Positions 26,203-34,386 of a stretch of DNA of 64,000 nucleotides are shown piece after piece. The number at the start of each line of letters is the position of its first letter. The stretch's first letter is position 1. The position numbers and the translations under genes were made by a program. Source of the DNA: Thalassolituus sp. UBA1087 (GTDB lineage Bacteria; Pseudomonadota; Gammaproteobacteria; Pseudomonadales; Oceanobacteraceae); contig DCCG01000005.1 of the NCBI GenBank assembly GCA_002314145.1, positions 1-64,000 of the forward strand, given 5' to 3'. The notes below the pieces were generated by a model. It was not told the DNA's origin, ran no database searches, and saw nothing but the letters and a program-made list of their open reading frames with translations.

Positions 26203-27585
26203 TCAGCATTCAATAACATTCACGGCCAGACCACCGCGCGATGTTTCTTTGTATTTGTCCAGCATATCGCGGCCGGTATCGCGCATGGTGCGGATCACTT
26301 TATCCAGTGATACAAAGTGAGTACCGTCACCACGCAGCGCCATGGATGCAGCGTTAATCGCTTTCATCGCTGCCATGGCATTGCGTTCAATGCAGGGGAC
26401 CTGAACCAGACCACCGATCGGATCGCAGGTCAGCCCCAGGTTATGTTCCATACCAATTTCTGCCGCGTTTTCGACCTGTCCCGGCGTACCACCGGTGGCC
26501 TCTGCCAGACCGCCGGCGGCCATTGCACAGGCAGCACCGACCTCACCCTGACAACCGACTTCTGCCCCGGAAATAGACGCGTTTTCTTTAAACAGAATGC
26601 CAATCGCGGCGGCAGCCAGAATAAAATTCACCACGCCTTCTTCATCGGAGTTGGGGCAAAAATTAATGTAGTAATGCAGAACGGCGGGAATAATGCCGGC
26701 CGCACCATTGGTGGGTGCGGTGACCATACGGCCGCCGGCAGCGTTTTCTTCATTGACCGCCAGGGCGTATAAATTTACCCAGTCCATGGCGCCCAGAGAT
26801 GGCGTAATCATGTCCATGCGGGTACGGTTTTTCAGCTCGCGGTAAAGCTGGGCTGCACGGCGTTTTACTTTCAGTCCGCCAGGCAGGATGCCCTCCTGGC
26901 TCATGCCGTTTTTGACGCAGTCTTTCATCACCTGCCAGATGTGCAGAATGCCGGAGCGGATTTCCTCTTCGCTGCGCCAGCACTTTTCGTTTTCCATCAT
27001 CACCTGAGAAATACTCATGCCGGTGTCGGCACAGATATCCAGCAGTTCCTGTCCGGTGCGGAAAGGGTATGGCAGACGGGTATGGTCTTCGACAATACGG
27101 TCTTCACCGGCGGCGCGGTCGTCGACGACAAAGCCACCACCCACGGAATAATAGGTGGATAACATCAGGCTGTTACCGTCTTTATCCCAGGCTTCGAACG
27201 TCATGCCATTGGCGTGATACGGCAGCGTCTGTACGCGGTGAAAAATCAGATCGTCCTGTTCGTTAAATGTCACCGCATACTGACCATTAATTAACAGCTC
27301 AGCGTTGGCACAGATTTCATCAGAACGTGGATTGATCAGCGCAGGATCAACCGTATCCGGCTGATAACCTTCCAGTCCCAGCAGCACTGCCGGACCGGAG
27401 CCGTGTCCTTTACCGGTTGCACCAAGGGAACCGAACAGCTGCACCTGAATACGCTGAGTCTTTTCCTGCAGGTTCTGCTGGCAGAGTTCTTCGGCAAACA
27501 GACTGGCAGCTTTCATCGGACCCACCGTATGAGAACTGGATGGGCCAATGCCTATTTTCAGCATATCGAACAGACTGATCGCCAT
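26203..27585 (-). CDS. sdaA: L-serine ammonia-lyase (iron-sulfur, single chain)
   Basis: 460 residues. The N-terminal domain starts with DMLKIGIGPSSSHTVGPM. The C-terminal catalytic domain has APTNGAAGIIPAVLHYY and the cysteines in GCQGEVGAACAMAAGG and CDPIGGLVQVPCIERNA that hold the labile [4Fe-4S]. It deaminates serine to pyruvate and ammonia. Placed between glyA and soxB, it is the exit step that lets betaine carbon enter central metabolism. It could equally be named sdaB; the paralogue label is arbitrary. Confidence 0.95.
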   Translation of the reverse strand: MAISLFDMLKIGIGPSSSHTVGPMKAASLFAEELCQQNLQEKTQRIQVQLFGSLGATGKGHGSGPAVLLGLEGYQPDTVDPALINPRSDEICANAELLINGQYAVTFNEQDDLIFHRVQTLPYHANGMTFEAWDKDGNSLMLSTYYSVGGGFVVDDRAAGEDRIVEDHTRLPYPFRTGQELLDICADTGMSISQVMMENEKCWRSEEEIRSGILHIWQVMKDCVKNGMSQEGILPGGLKVKRRAAQLYRELKNRTRMDMITPSLGAMDWVNLYALAVNEENAAGGRMVTAPTNGAAGIIPAVLHYYINFCPNSDEEGVVNFILAAAAIGILFKENASISGAEVGCQGEVGAACAMAAGGLAEATGGTPGQVENAAEIGMEHNLGLTCDPIGGLVQVPCIERNAMAAMKAINAASMALRGDGTHFVSLDKVIRTMRDTGRDMLDKYKETSRGGLAVNVIEC

Positions 27586-27667
27586 GATCGTGCTCCGTAA
27601 AAAACCGAATAAAAGCGAAAGGATTTATCCACAGACGGATCGCCTGCAGATAAACCCTTTCTCAGTA

Positions 27668-28927
27668 TTAACCGTAAGCCGGGAACTTCTTACACAGGTC
27701 CTGAACTTTTTCTTTCACGAGGGCAATCACTGCCGCTTCGTCCGGCGTGTTGATGACAGACAGAATGTCAGCAATCCAGGTGGCCAGTTCACGGGCATCG
27801 TCTTCTTTCAGACCCCGGGTGGTGATCACCGGCGAACCGATACGCAGACCCGAAGTCACGAACGGGGACTGAGGATCATTCGGTACCGCGTTTTTATTCA
27901 CGGTAATGGAGGCTGCCCCCAGAGCGGCATCGGCTTCTTTACCGGTCAGTCCCTGACGGATCAGGCTGAGCAGGAACAGGTGGTTTTCGGTACCGCCGGA
28001 TACCACATCGTAGCCGCGCTCCATAAACACAGAAGCCATCGCCTGTGCATTTTTAATCACCTGTTGCTGGTATTCTCTGAAGGCTGGCTCCAGCGCTTCT
28101 TTAAAGGCAACGGCTTTGGCTGCAATCACGTGCATCAGCGGACCACCCTGACCGGCAGGGAATACTGCTGAATTGAGTTTCTTTTCCAGCTCAGGCTGTC
28201 CTTTGGTCAGAATCAGACCACCGCGCGGACCGCGCAGGGTTTTGTGCGTAGTGGTGGTCACCACGTGGGCGTAATCCATTGGGTTGGCGTACAGACCCGC
28301 AGCCACCAGACCAGCAACGTGTGCCATATCGACAAATAAATAAGCGCCGACTTCATCCGCCAGGCGGCGCATACGTGCCCAGTCAACCACCTGTGAGTAA
28401 GCGGAAAATCCACCCACAATCATTTTTGGTTTATGTTCACGTGCCAGCGCTTCCATTTCTTCGTAATCAATTTCGCCGGCATCGTTCAGACCATACTGAA
28501 CTGCGTTGTACAGTTTGCCGGAAAAAGAGACAGAAGCGCCGTGGGTCAGGTGCCCGCCATGCGCCAGGCTCATACCCAGAATCGTGTCACCGGCATTACA
28601 CAATGCCATGTACACAGCCGCATTGGCCTGAGAACCTGAGTGTGGCTGCACGTTGGCATAGTCAGCGCCAAACAGTTCTTTGGCACGATCAATCGCCAGC
28701 TGTTCAACAATGTCCACGTACTCACAGCCGCCGTAATAACGCTTGCCGGGATAGCCTTCCGCGTATTTATTGGTCAGCTGGGAACCCTGCGCTTCCATCA
28801 CCACCGGGCTGGTGTAGTTTTCGGAAGCGATCAGTTCAATATGATCTTCCTGACGGGCAACTTCCTGCTCCATCGCTTCCCACAGTGCTGGATCATAATC
28901 GCGGATGCGGTCCTGTTTATTGAACAT
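27668..28927 (-). CDS. glyA: serine hydroxymethyltransferase
   Basis: 419 residues, standard size. The PLP lysine is K229 in TTTTHKTLRGPRGG, and the N-terminal ELIASENYTSPVVMEAQGS and PHSGSQANAAVY blocks are canonical. It interconverts glycine plus 5,10-methylene-THF and serine plus THF. As the first gene of the glyA-sda-soxBDAG-purU unit it uses both sarcosine-oxidase products, glycine and methylene-THF, to make serine. This is likely a catabolic paralogue, as glyA1 is in Pseudomonas. Candidate GbdR half-sites and a leader hairpin lie upstream. Confidence 0.97.
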   Translation of the reverse strand: MFNKQDRIRDYDPALWEAMEQEVARQEDHIELIASENYTSPVVMEAQGSQLTNKYAEGYPGKRYYGGCEYVDIVEQLAIDRAKELFGADYANVQPHSGSQANAAVYMALCNAGDTILGMSLAHGGHLTHGASVSFSGKLYNAVQYGLNDAGEIDYEEMEALAREHKPKMIVGGFSAYSQVVDWARMRRLADEVGAYLFVDMAHVAGLVAAGLYANPMDYAHVVTTTTHKTLRGPRGGLILTKGQPELEKKLNSAVFPAGQGGPLMHVIAAKAVAFKEALEPAFREYQQQVIKNAQAMASVFMERGYDVVSGGTENHLFLLSLIRQGLTGKEADAALGAASITVNKNAVPNDPQSPFVTSGLRIGSPVITTRGLKEDDARELATWIADILSVINTPDEAAVIALVKEKVQDLCKKFPAYG

Positions 28928-28975
28928 CTGAATTTCCTCTGCTGCTGCGCTGCTTTTTCAGCGGCCCTGATGCAA

Positions 28976-28999
28976 GGCTCCGGCCTTATTGCCGGAGCC
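28976..28999 (-). other. stem-loop in the glyA operon leader
   Basis: GGCTCCGGC and GCCGGAGCC (perfect 9-bp arms, six-base loop), 49 bases upstream of the glyA start. No T-tract follows on the minus strand, so it is not a normal terminator. It could stabilise the leader or mark the end of gbcB transcripts. Confidence 0.5.
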
Positions 29000-29049
29000 G
29001 TTTGAAGTTGAAGTGATACTATAAGTTAACCCTACAACCAGAATGACCA

Positions 29050-29079
29050 TTTACGGCCCGGCCATGCCTTTTTACGACA
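29050..29079 (-). promoter_or_regulatory. candidate GbdR box of the glyA-sda-sox-purU operon
   Basis: Read on the minus strand, TGTCGTAAA (29079-29071) is followed by GGCCGTAAA (29058-29050). The two copies are spaced exactly 21 bases, two helical turns, as expected of an AraC-family direct-repeat site. They lie ~125-150 bases upstream of glyA. The motif recurs in the gbcA/gbcB control region. Confidence 0.5.
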
Positions 29080-29084
29080 GTGCC

Positions 29085-30215
29085 TTAAAGGTCAATTTCC
29101 ACGTTGGATTGAGGCACGCTGCAGCACGACAGAATGTAGCCTTCAGCCACATCTTCGTCGGTGATACCGCCGTTATGATTCATGGTGACTTCACCGGAAG
29201 TTTTCAGCACTTTACAGGTACCACAGATACCCATACCGCAGGCTTTAGGAATATAGACACCCAGTTTATTGGCTGCGGCATGAACTGTTTCCCCTTCCGC
29301 AATCTGCGTACTCATGCCACTTTTGCTGAGCGTCACGGAGAACTCTTCGGCGCTTTCGGCAAACTCTTCTTCGGCTTCGATAAATGTCTCGGCCTGAGAG
29401 ATGGCCTCTTCTTCGACTTCCACCGGTGTCGCACCAAAGGATTCGTCGTGATAGCGGCTCATATCAAATCCGGCTTCACGCAGCATGGCTTTGATGGCAC
29501 GCATATAAGGCTCAGGCCCGCAGCAGAAGATTTCCCGCTCCATAAAATCCGGGGCAATAATAGAAAGCTTCTGATGATCCAGATAACCGCGGTGGCCGTA
29601 CCAGACAGACCCGGGGGCGGTGCGCTCACAGATCAGGTGCAGATGGAAATTACTGACGCGGGAACTCATCTGTTCCAGCTCACGTTTATAAATCACATCC
29701 TCAGGCGTGCGCGAACTGTGAATAAAGCAGATATCCGCTTCGGCATTGGTATCAAACAACCAGCGCGCCATGGACATCACAGGTGTAACACCCACACCAC
29801 CGGATAACAGCAGGACGCGCTCAGACGGGTAGTCAATACAGTTGAAGTTACCCACAGGTCCGTGCACGGCAATGACATCACCTTCATTGAGGTTGTCATG
29901 CAGCCAGTTAGACACCTGTCCACCCACCACGCGTTTGACTGAGATACTGAAAGAGTAAGGCGTCGAGGGTGAACTGGAGATGGTGTAAGAGCGCATCACC
30001 TGCTGGCCATCGATCTCCAGCTCCAGCGTGACGAACTGGCCGGGCTTAAAGAAGAACAGCATCGGCTGCTCAGCCATAAAGCAGAAGGTAAGGACATCCT
30101 GGGTTTCGCGGATGATACGTGCACAGCGCACAATATGGCGGCCGTTTGCCCAGATCGAGGTATTCACTTCCAGCAGGTTGCTGTTGATGATATTCGAAAC
30201 GTCAGACTCAGTCAT
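29085..30215 (-). CDS. gbcB: glycine betaine monooxygenase, ferredoxin-reductase subunit GbcB
   Basis: 376 residues from the ATG at 30215 (MTESDVSN), with GGAG six bases upstream; the longer frame is discarded. An FAD/NAD(P)H ferredoxin-reductase module (MRSYTISSSPSTPYSFSISVKR, then LLLSGGVGVTPVMSM, ~70-270) is followed by an acidic Glu-rich linker (~285-310). The C-terminal plant-type [2Fe-2S] ferredoxin has cysteines in CGMGICGTC and the distal CC near the end. It feeds electrons to the Rieske oxygenase GbcA, encoded divergently across a 331-base shared control region. Confidence 0.95.
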   Translation of the reverse strand: MTESDVSNIINSNLLEVNTSIWANGRHIVRCARIIRETQDVLTFCFMAEQPMLFFFKPGQFVTLELEIDGQQVMRSYTISSSPSTPYSFSISVKRVVGGQVSNWLHDNLNEGDVIAVHGPVGNFNCIDYPSERVLLLSGGVGVTPVMSMARWLFDTNAEADICFIHSSRTPEDVIYKRELEQMSSRVSNFHLHLICERTAPGSVWYGHRGYLDHQKLSIIAPDFMEREIFCCGPEPYMRAIKAMLREAGFDMSRYHDESFGATPVEVEEEAISQAETFIEAEEEFAESAEEFSVTLSKSGMSTQIAEGETVHAAANKLGVYIPKACGMGICGTCKVLKTSGEVTMNHNGGITDEDVAEGYILSCCSVPQSNVEIDL

Positions 30216-30546
30216 GGTGAACTCCGAACAGTAGTTATTAAAAGAAACATCAAAGCACCCGGAAGCGGATGTGATGCTGGCATTCTGCTTGGTTAATAAC
30301 GACAAAACTTCTCTGTTTACGACATGCATTTGTTCAACCTGCCCACAGCTGTTTTCAGCAGCGGTCTTTTAGTCGAATTTCATACTGGCCGCGTCGTAAA
30401 CAGACAAATCCGGATGCGCGATTTCTCCCACTATTCCCCGTAATTGTTAAGGATAAGAACCGGGCTCCGGGAGGCTGTCTGTTAACGAGAACCGTTGCCC
30501 GAAACATTTCTCAGGCATGATGTTTTTACCTATTGAGGATTAGTTG
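30216..30546. promoter_or_regulatory. divergent gbcB/gbcA control region
   Basis: 331 bases containing two copies of TCTGTTTACGAC in opposite orientation (30312-30323 and 30393-30404), whose starts are 81 bases apart. Each copy has a neighbouring half-site at helical spacing. In the gbcB direction TGTCGTAAA (30324-30316) pairs with TGTCGTTAT (30304-30296, spacing 20). In the gbcA direction GTCGAATT (30372) pairs with GTCGTAAA (30393, spacing 21). The symmetry suggests one activator, most simply GbdR, driving both genes. Confidence 0.55.
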
Positions 30547-31809
30547 ATGAATGAGACCGACCTGCTGAATATCACTTACAGCAATTACAAGGATGCACGT
30601 AAAGGTCTGGAGACACTGTTGACTGAACGTGACAAGACAAAATCTCTGCCACGCCCGCTGTACAACGACCCGGATATGTTCCGCGCGGACATGGAAGAAG
30701 TTTTCTATAAAGAGTGGATCTTTGTTGGCATGAGCTGCGAAGTACCCGGCAAAGGCGATTACTTTACCGTGGATATCGGTCAGAACCCGGTACTTATTGT
30801 CCGTGATGGCGAAGGCGGCATTCAGGCCTTCTTTAACGTCTGCCGTCACCGTGGTTCACGGGTTTGCCTGGAGCACCGTGGCAAGGTCGCCAACCTGGTC
30901 TGCCCTTACCACCAGTGGACCTATGATCTGAAAGGTAACCTGCTGTTTGCCGGCAGCGAAATGGGCGATGCGTTCGACATGAAAGAGCACGGCCTGAAGC
31001 CTGCCCACGTTAAAGTCGCCGGCGGCTTTATCTTCGTCAGCCTGGCGAAAGAGCCACCAGCCGATTTTGATCCTTTCCTGGCCACACTGGAAGAATACAT
31101 GGCGCCTTATGATATGGAGAACACTAAGGTCGCGGTGGAATCCAACATTATCGAAGAAGCCAACTGGAAGCTGGTCATTGAAAACAACCGCGAATGCTAT
31201 CACTGTGCCGGCTCTCATCCGGAACTGCTGAACACCATTCTGGAATGGGACGATACCAACGATCCTCGCGCACCCCAGGACTTCCTCGACCATTATCAGC
31301 GCCAGGCAGAAGAGTGGGATAAAGAAGGTATTCCTCACAAGCACGAAGACTTCGGCAGCCTGCGTAACCGTATTGTGCGTATGCCACTTAAGGAAGGCAC
31401 CCAGGTGATGACCATTGATGGTAAACCGGGTTGTGAAAAAACCATGGGACGCATTCAGAACCGCGAACTGGGCTCCATGCGTATTCTGCACCTGCCCAAC
31501 TCCTGGAACCACATGCAGAGTGACCATGCCATTGTTTTCCGGGTACTGCCGATCTCTGCGCAGAAAACCCTGGTGACCACCAAGTGGCTGGTCAACAAAG
31601 ATGCTGTTGAAGGTGTGGACTATGATCCGGAGCGCCTGCGTCAGGTGTGGGATGCCACCAATGATCAGGACCGGATTCTGGCAGAAGAAAACCAGAAGGG
31701 TATTAACTCAATTGGTTATGAACCCGGCCCGTATTCTGAAACCTTTGAATATGGCGTGATTAACTTTATTAACTGGTACGCTGATACGGTTCTTAAAAAC
31801 CTCGGCTGA
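30547..31809 (+). CDS. gbcA: glycine betaine monooxygenase, Rieske oxygenase subunit GbcA
   Basis: 420 residues from the ATG at 30547, with GAGG nine bases upstream. The Rieske [2Fe-2S] ligands are C99/H101 (CRHRG) and C119/H122 (CPYHQW). The mononuclear iron site includes H219 and H224 in NNRECYHCAGSH. The enzyme hydroxylates one methyl of glycine betaine, giving dimethylglycine and formaldehyde, with electrons from GbcB. It opens the catabolic route completed by the dgc and sox genes to the left. A strong terminator follows. Confidence 0.96.
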   Translation: MNETDLLNITYSNYKDARKGLETLLTERDKTKSLPRPLYNDPDMFRADMEEVFYKEWIFVGMSCEVPGKGDYFTVDIGQNPVLIVRDGEGGIQAFFNVCRHRGSRVCLEHRGKVANLVCPYHQWTYDLKGNLLFAGSEMGDAFDMKEHGLKPAHVKVAGGFIFVSLAKEPPADFDPFLATLEEYMAPYDMENTKVAVESNIIEEANWKLVIENNRECYHCAGSHPELLNTILEWDDTNDPRAPQDFLDHYQRQAEEWDKEGIPHKHEDFGSLRNRIVRMPLKEGTQVMTIDGKPGCEKTMGRIQNRELGSMRILHLPNSWNHMQSDHAIVFRVLPISAQKTLVTTKWLVNKDAVEGVDYDPERLRQVWDATNDQDRILAEENQKGINSIGYEPGPYSETFEYGVINFINWYADTVLKNLG

Positions 31810-31816
31810 CCGCAAG

Positions 31817-31857
31817 GACAGCTGCCCCCGGCAGCTGTCCGCCCTTGCCGTTTTTCT
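31817..31857 (+). terminator. terminator of gbcA
   Basis: GGACAGCTGC/GCAGCTGTCC perfect 10-bp arms with a five-base loop. Ten bases further comes TTTTTCTTTT; outer GCAAGG/CCTTGC pairing can bring the stem next to the T-run. Confidence 0.8.
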
Positions 31858-32195
31858 TTTCCCTGCTCTTCTTACGTAACCCTGCCTTCATACTTCGCCC
31901 GTTCTGCTCCGTACAGACGCCCGGACCTCCAACCCTTTATTGATAACCTCAGGCCGGACAGCAGAGCGGACAAAACAGCTGAAAAATATCTTGCTATATT
32001 TTTCGTTTTTTACACTGAGGTCTTTCTTTTTATTTTTCGTTTTCATTATTGCGACCACCACCTGCCCGATTGCGACACACTGATATATTCGCGACACAGG
32101 CAATTGACCCCGCCGCCCGGACTGATCAAAGTAGAGAGGCAAGGTGCAGAAGAATGGCAAGTTGCAGAGTAGCAAGGTAACGGAGGATAAAGGCA
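31858..32195. other. gene-free stretch with triple GCGAC repeats
   Basis: Between the gbcA terminator and the small gene at 32196. It contains three GCGAC units (32051, 32072, 32091; TGTCGC on the other strand) spaced 21 and 19 bases, and an AT-rich block around 31980-32045. A minus-strand open frame here has no ribosome site and is rejected. Confidence 0.45.
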
Positions 32196-32414
32196 ATGAC
32201 TGAAAAATTAAAAAACGATTTATTGACCGGCCCCGCAGCAATGACTGACAACCCTATGGGAGCTGCCATGCCCGGAGTGACAGAACCCCCTGTCGCGGAG
32301 ACGGCAGAGCATCAGTCTGCAGACAATACCGCTCCGGGCTGGTCTGACCCGGTACGCCGGGCCTACAAATACAGCTACAGCGCGCTATACCTGAATGTTG
32401 ATATTTATCTGTAG
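32196..32414 (+). CDS. small hypothetical protein next to gbcA
   Basis: 72 codons with a very strong GGAGGA ribosome site about nine bases before the ATG. I do not recognise it. The N-terminal ~45 residues are Pro/Ala/Thr-rich and look disordered; the last ~25 (GWSDPVRRAYKYSYSALYLN) are aromatic and basic, like a short folded or membrane-surface segment. Upstream lie three helically spaced TGTCGC repeats resembling the gbc/glyA motif. The ribosome site and the spacing make a real gene likely despite the length. Confidence 0.5.
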   Translation: MTEKLKNDLLTGPAAMTDNPMGAAMPGVTEPPVAETAEHQSADNTAPGWSDPVRRAYKYSYSALYLNVDIYL

Positions 32415-32493
32415 AGCGGCGGTACGTCGCAGACCGGGTACCGGTTCCTGAATACCAACATCTGAACACCAGGGCCTGAAGAGCAACAACAGA

Positions 32494-32536
32494 AGGACCG
32501 GCAACAGAATAATCAGCGTCTTCTGTTGCGGGTCCT
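32494..32536 (-). terminator. terminator-like hairpin after the lipoprotein gene
   Basis: 16-bp arms with a single mismatch (32494-32509 with 32521-32536) and an 11-base loop, 12 bases beyond the minus-strand stop codon. The following tract (CTTCTGTTGTT) is only moderately T-rich. Confidence 0.6.
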
Positions 32537-32547
32537 GAGGATAGCGG

Positions 32548-33411
32548 TCAATACAGTACCAGACCGGTATGGGTTGCATAGCTGGTGCAGCGGGTGGCGA
32601 CACCATTCACCCATCGGGTTTCGGTATCCTCACTTGTGCCGGTGAGAGTGTAGCGGCTTAAATTCAGAGTCAGTATCATTTCACTGTCGAGCTGATAATC
32701 CACCGCCCGGATGTCGGCATCAATAATCACCTGATTGCCATTAGCAAGAATAAAATTACCACGCACACCCGTACCGTAATCGACCTGATTATTCTCCCGG
32801 TCGAGCACCAGGTAAGTATCCATGGGATCAGTGGCAGAAGAACAGTCGGTAATCGATTCTTCACTGTATTTCGTTTTAATTTTCAGCAAAGACTCGCTGC
32901 TTTTCAGCCCGGCAGTTTCACGGTTAGCGTCTGTCACTCTGAGCGTAAAGGCACCGCCACCGTGATAGGCGTCAATATGGATATAATAATCCTGGGCGGC
33001 ATCCGCATTCAGCAGAATCAGCTCGTCAGAGTCCTGGTCGTACACCGAATCCCACTGCCCGGCTGACGACTCAATGTACATATCCAGATCATCCGCGTCA
33101 CTGTCCAGCTTAACGAGGATAAAACCATCCTGCGCAGGGCGGAAGGTCAGCATCATTTCACTGCCCTCAGCGATGTCCGCCGTCGCCAGTGTATTAACGC
33201 CAAACACGCTGCCGTGGGATACCGCGCGTGTCGTCAGTTCAGGCTCGGTATCCGGAAAAGCCTGAGCACCGCCGCTGTCCGGCAACGAAGGCGGTTGTTC
33301 ATCATTCTCCGGGGTTGCTGTGCTGCTGCCACCACCGGAGCCACCACAGGCCGTCAGCGCGAACGCTGTGAAAACCAATCCTGCAACCCGTACTACTGTA
33401 TTAACCGTCAT
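32548..33411 (-). CDS. lipoprotein with a pre-peptidase C-terminal (PPC)-like domain
   Basis: 287 residues from the ATG at 33411 with GAGAGG upstream; the longer frame lacks a signal peptide. Residues 1-21 form a lipoprotein signal ending in the lipobox LTAC, followed by a Gly/Ser/Pro linker typical of surface or periplasm-facing lipoproteins. Residues ~85-165 (DGFILVKLDSDADDLDMYIES ... YYIHIDAYHGGGAFTLRV) resemble the beta-sandwich PPC domain. The C-terminal ~110 residues are beta-rich and unassigned, with three cysteines over the mature chain. Function unknown; it stands alone, divergent from the yafJ-like gene. Confidence 0.75.
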   Translation of the reverse strand: MTVNTVVRVAGLVFTAFALTACGGSGGGSSTATPENDEQPPSLPDSGGAQAFPDTEPELTTRAVSHGSVFGVNTLATADIAEGSEMMLTFRPAQDGFILVKLDSDADDLDMYIESSAGQWDSVYDQDSDELILLNADAAQDYYIHIDAYHGGGAFTLRVTDANRETAGLKSSESLLKIKTKYSEESITDCSSATDPMDTYLVLDRENNQVDYGTGVRGNFILANGNQVIIDADIRAVDYQLDSEMILTLNLSRYTLTGTSEDTETRWVNGVATRCTSYATHTGLVLY

Positions 33412-33591
33412 ACTCTTTACCTCTCTGTCTGTATCAGATTCCGGCAAAGCGTACCCGCCTGGCGTTTTTTTCAGGCTTCTGACAAGCTTGTCAGGGGTCA
33501 TTAAAATCCGCGCAATATCGCAGCTGCCTACAGTCACGCCGGCTCTGGGTTAAACTGTGGGGATTCCTGATGAAGTGATGGTCTGAACACT

Positions 33592-34371
33592 ATGTGTGAA
33601 CTCCTTGGCATGAGCGCCAACACCCCAACCGATTTATGTTTCAGCTTTACCGGCTTAACCCAGCGTGGCGGCAATACCGGTCCACACAAAGATGGCTGGG
33701 GCGTGGCATTTTATGAAGGTAAAGGTGTGCGTCTGTTTCACGACCCACAGCCGAGTTTTTCTTCCCCGGTGGCCAGTCTGGTACAGAGCTATCCGATCAA
33801 AAGCAAAACCGCTGTGTGTCATATCCGCCAGGCCAACGTGGGTGATATCTGTCTGGCCAACACGCATCCTTTTGTGCGCGAACGCTGGGGGCGTTACTGG
33901 GTATTTGCGCATAACGGCCAGATTGAAAACTTCAGCCGTCAGCCCGGCCCCTGTGAACCGGTGGGCGACACCGACAGCGAAAATATCTTCTGTGATCTGA
34001 TGAACCGTATTCATCACACCCTGCCACGCGACGCCATGCCACAGCAGCTGGCGGATGTGCTGGTCGGGCTGGCACAGGAATACGCCGCTCAGGGCGTGTT
34101 CAACTGCCTGCTGAGCAATGGCAACTGGCTGTTCACTTACTGCTCCACCAAAATGGCCAGCATTACCCGGCGCGCGCCGTTCGGCCCGGCGCTGCTGAAG
34201 GACGCGGATCTGACGGTGGACTTTGCCGCTGAAACCACCCCGGATGACGTGGTCAGTATTATTGCCACTGAACCTCTGACCACGGATGAAGCATGGGACA
34301 TTTATCAGCCCGGTGACTGGAAGCTGTGGGAAGACGGTGAAGTAGTGGCCAGCGGTTCATCGCCCGCCTGA
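33592..34371 (+). CDS. yafJ: class II glutamine amidotransferase, YafJ family
   Basis: 259 residues. The catalytic N-terminal nucleophile is Cys2 (MCELLGMSAN). GNTGPHKDGWGVAFY, HIRQANVGDICLANTHPF and FAHNGQIENF form the Ntn-hydrolase glutaminase site. There is no synthetase domain, as in E. coli YafJ and its relatives, whose acceptor substrate is not established. The stop codon lies inside a hairpin shared with the convergent LysR gene. Confidence 0.88.
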   Translation: MCELLGMSANTPTDLCFSFTGLTQRGGNTGPHKDGWGVAFYEGKGVRLFHDPQPSFSSPVASLVQSYPIKSKTAVCHIRQANVGDICLANTHPFVRERWGRYWVFAHNGQIENFSRQPGPCEPVGDTDSENIFCDLMNRIHHTLPRDAMPQQLADVLVGLAQEYAAQGVFNCLLSNGNWLFTYCSTKMASITRRAPFGPALLKDADLTVDFAAETTPDDVVSIIATEPLTTDEAWDIYQPGDWKLWEDGEVVASGSSPA

Positions 34372-34386
34372 CGCACAGAGTCAGGC
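34366..34386 (+). terminator. terminator-like hairpin spanning two convergent stop codons
   Basis: GCCTGAC/GTCAGGC with a seven-base loop followed by TTCTTCC. It includes the stop codons of the yafJ-like gene and of the LysR gene. Confidence 0.5.

Noticed and set aside
28928..29084. Possible glycine riboswitch in the glyA leader
   Set aside because: Only one GC-rich stem is visible; the conserved double-aptamer core and K-turn elements of glycine riboswitches are not seen.
31888..32241. 117-codon minus-strand frame downstream of gbcA
   Set aside because: Overlaps the better-supported 72-codon gene and the repeat array; low-complexity translation.
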